This document shows, one piece after another, positions 62,321-64,000 of a stretch of 64,000 nt of DNA (position 1 is the stretch's first letter; every line of letters starts with the position of its first letter). Under the pieces are notes generated by a model. That model was given only the letters and a program-made list of their open reading frames with translations. It did no database searches and was not told the origin of the DNA. This stretch comes from Hirudo medicinalis. Taxonomy: Eukaryota > Annelida > Clitellata > Hirudinida > Hirudinidae. The stretch is taken from assembly GCA_011800805.1 (NCBI GenBank), contig MPNW01000434.1:230581-294580 (forward strand), read 5' to 3'. A program made the translations under genes and the position numbers.

Positions 62321-63514
62321 GTAGTTGCTGCTATTGTTATTGTTGTTATTATTAATGTTGTTGTCATTACCGAGGATAAACAAATAGGAAGGCACTGAGG
62401 CAGCCAATCACGTCGCAGACGATCGAGGGGTGTTGGCTACTTTGCATCTCACCTCCTCCAAAAAGCCAAACAGCTCGATGACTTTATGCAAAAATAATAA
62501 TAATGCAAGTAAAAATATAATAATAATAATAATAATAATTGATCATTTATTACTACTAATAATGGCAATTGGTTAACAATATCAAAGAACACACCATGCC
62601 AGAGCTGTAAGTTATAATAATTTGCCTTGGCATTTTACAACATCAACAACAACGTCATCAACAACAACTTCAACATCATCATCATCAATTGCAACAACAA
62701 CATCAACAACAACTTCAACATCATCATCATCATCAATTGCAACAACAACATCAACAACGAGGACAGTGATGCCAATAATTTTATCGATTTATTAATTAAA
62801 AATACATCAAACATCCAGAGATGCAAATGCTAAGAGGTGAGGTATCAAAGCCCATCATTCTTAAATGTAGGGGATTCAAAGTTGCCTGAGAAAGATTTCT
62901 CAAGCTATCATCATCATCATCATCATCATCATCGTCGTCGTCATCATCATCATCATCATCAGCAGCAGCTACTGCCACCATTTTCATCACTCTCACCATT
63001 ACATAATCATCATTATCATCACCTCTATCACTTTCACCTAGATAATTGGAAACTTTGAAAAATGTTTGATGATCACTCCAATTTGGAGACATTTTTGATA
63101 TGTCATTAAGAAGGCACCAGCATCACATCATCAATGTTTTACAATGTATCACAAGGCCAAATTTCACATGGGAGAATTACTAATTATACTCAAATGATAA
63201 TTTATTTGTTAACATTAATTATTAACTTCATAAAACATTGCAATGTCAGAGACAGTAATCAAAATTCATAATAATGCACTTATTGAATCATCATCACCAC
63301 CACCATCATCATCATCATCACCACCACCACCACCATCATCATCATCAATCTACTTCTTACCTGTAAAGCTCTCCCTGAGGACGTCAACAGAGCTGACCAG
63401 TTGTCCAGCGATGTGACCGTTGAGACTTGAAAGGACGAAGTCTTCAATTTGACACGAACAGGCCTTCAAGTCTCGACTGGAACCAACCGTGCCATCTTCT
63501 GACAGCTCTATGTC
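56293..63514 (-). CDS. DSTYK: Dual serine/threonine and tyrosine protein kinase, 5' part beyond the window
   Basis: RIP-like cytoplasmic kinase. Ten in-phase exons: 63514-63361, 61614-61544, 61363-61280, 60342-60236, 59269-59061, 58776-58620, 58444-58286, 57568-57478, 56982-56733, 56543-56293. The first five hold the helical pre-kinase region ([64 protein letters not shown]). The kinase domain follows: Gly loop GNGQYGVVF, Lys in [18 protein letters not shown], catalytic [13 protein letters not shown] in place of DFG (normal for this family), [18 protein letters not shown], and [15 protein letters not shown] near the end. A tail of about 35 residues after RVMISLPP is unlike vertebrate ends. 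The exon ending at 61544 has its donor at the N at 61543. More exons are expected to the right of 64000. Confidence 0.95.
56983..57477 (-). other. DSTYK intron with short AAT tract
   Basis: AT-rich; (AAT)n near 57196-57222. No other feature. Confidence 0.7.
57569..58285 (-). other. DSTYK intron
   Basis: No feature beyond a CAT/CGT tract near 58034-58062. Both ends show the same ATCGACAG|G/CTCGACAG|G context at the splice sites. Confidence 0.7.
59270..60235 (-). other. DSTYK intron with CAT/CAC tract
   Basis: CAT and CAC triplets at 59620-59668. Nothing else seen. Confidence 0.7.
60343..61279 (-). other. DSTYK intron with AAT, ATT and CAT tracts
   Basis: (AAT)n at 60485-60533, (ATT)n at 60738-60770, CAT/CGT at 61186-61262. 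Confidence 0.8.
61412..61543. repeat. ACT, AAT and CAA microsatellite ending at a single N
   Basis: ACT triplets (61418-61447), a long AAT run (61448-61518), CAA (61519-61532), AAT, then N at 61543. It abuts the DSTYK exon directly, so the N falls on the splice donor. Confidence 0.9.
61808..62142 (+). repeat. 15-bp minisatellite (CATTCGTTCRTTCAA type)
   Basis: About 20 units of 15 bases with some 8- and 23-base variants, reading CATTCGTTCATTCAA or CATTCGTTCGTTCAA. Two forms alternate for part of the array. Open in two frames (repeating RSFNI), which is a by-product of the multiple-of-three unit. Lies in the DSTYK intron 61615-63360. Confidence 0.95.
62281..62360. repeat. (ATT)n microsatellite
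   Basis: ATT run passing into GTT; inside the same DSTYK intron. Confidence 0.9.
62640..62760. repeat. CAT/CAA compound repeat with duplicated 50-base block
   Basis: CAACAACAACTTCAACATCA followed by CAT units and ATTGCAACAACAACATCAAC occurs twice in tandem. Non-coding by context. Confidence 0.85.
62905..62970. repeat. CAT/CGT microsatellite
   Basis: CAT, CGT, CAT and CAG triplets in the same DSTYK intron. Confidence 0.9.
63288..63350. repeat. CAT/CAC microsatellite next to a DSTYK exon
   Basis: Ends about 10 bases from the donor of the exon 63514-63361. Confidence 0.9.
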
Positions 63515-63554
63515 TTCAAAATAATAATAGATGATAACAATAGTAACAATGATG

Positions 63555-63559
63555 ATGGT

Positions 63560-63597
<38 letters not shown>

Positions 63598-63835
63598 TGA
63601 TGATGATGATACTGATGATAATTTGTTATTAATTATCAACTGCACAAACGGAACGACATTAAAAGAAGTCATTAGGATGCACATAATGTTAACCAACGAA
63701 TGCTGTGCTCGATTGACCTGTGATACACGTAAAATCATCATCATCATCATCACCATCACCACCACCACCACCGCCGCCACCACCACCGCCATCATCATCA
63801 CCATCATCATCATCATCATCATCATCATCATGTAA
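63555..63835. repeat. AAT/GAT and CAT/CAC microsatellites upstream of the exon
   Basis: AAT and GAT triplets at 63560-63612, CAT/CAC/CCG triplets at 63735-63832. The remainder to 64000 shows no exon. Confidence 0.85.
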
Positions 63836-64000
63836 GATGCTACTACATTTTTACACGGAGAGCAGGTTGGGGTAGAAGCAACAGACACTTTGTGTCATGT
63901 TCACAAACCTTAGGAGGGGGCCCTACATAACTGTAATACAATGTTTAATATGTATCTTAAGAAACAAGACATTCAGAAGATCGACTGAATACAAATGCAT

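Noticed and set aside
61802..62398. 198-codon open frame
   Set aside because: Produced by the 15-base minisatellite and an ATT microsatellite inside a DSTYK intron.
62451..62484. Candidate DSTYK exon encoding [10 protein letters not shown] with donor GTGAGA
   Set aside because: The exons at 63514-63361 and 61614-61544 splice to each other in phase (ESFTG|ILSRCL) and match the orthologue without it; its own phase does not fit between them.

Overview
The window reads as nuclear DNA of an invertebrate animal. It is AT-rich and intron-dense, is loaded with trinucleotide and tetranucleotide microsatellites, and carries metazoan-only genes (EOGT, DSTYK). Exons are short, flanked by GT/AG sites, and interrupt genes in register with the protein families. 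I cannot fix the phylum from sequence alone; a lophotrochozoan would be my guess. There is one assembly gap (54738-55460, all N) and four isolated single-N positions (19093, 24742, 32358, 61543); two of these (24742, 32358) sit between near-identical flanks and look like unmerged contig overlaps.

Left third (1-33 kb): a minus-strand serine-rich gene enters from the left edge (1-5.07 kb). A plus-strand single-pass membrane protein with two PPPY motifs follows (7.44-9.67 kb), then a broken LINE ORF1 (10.27-11.09 kb). A TATA-type promoter with a non-coding leader exon and a good donor lies at 12.83-13.15 kb. After that comes a long gene-poor stretch with microsatellites, a Helitron-like fragment and a small minus-strand membrane-protein gene (19.84-20.64 kb).

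Middle (33-46 kb): a plus-strand two-exon polyglutamine gene (33.26-36.49 kb, possibly using the distant 12.8 kb leader), a second Helitron-like copy inside its intron, a minus-strand CUB-domain gene (39.72-40.67 kb), and a minus-strand C2H2 zinc-finger gene (44.08-45.25 kb).

Right (46-64 kb): three clear orthologues. UBE2N (Ubc13, minus) and EOGT (plus) are divergent across about 400 bp and probably share a promoter region. EOGT then runs convergent with DSTYK (minus), whose kinase domain and preceding region are almost complete. UBE2N makes Lys63-linked ubiquitin chains in the cytosol and nucleus, EOGT adds O-GlcNAc to EGF repeats in the ER, and DSTYK is a cytoplasmic RIP-like kinase; the sequence gives no sign of a shared pathway beyond adjacency.

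The exon models for EOGT (15 exons, 465 codons) and DSTYK (10 exons) stay in frame at every junction I checked. Several other genes are broken by a single missing base in or next to a short homopolymer. That pattern argues for consensus indel errors rather than pseudogenes. I found no CRISPR, operon or prokaryotic feature and no convincing wholly new system. The most interesting items are a Helitron-like family carrying a tRNA-like module, a GC-AG intron in EOGT, and a repeated nine-residue motif in the left-edge gene.
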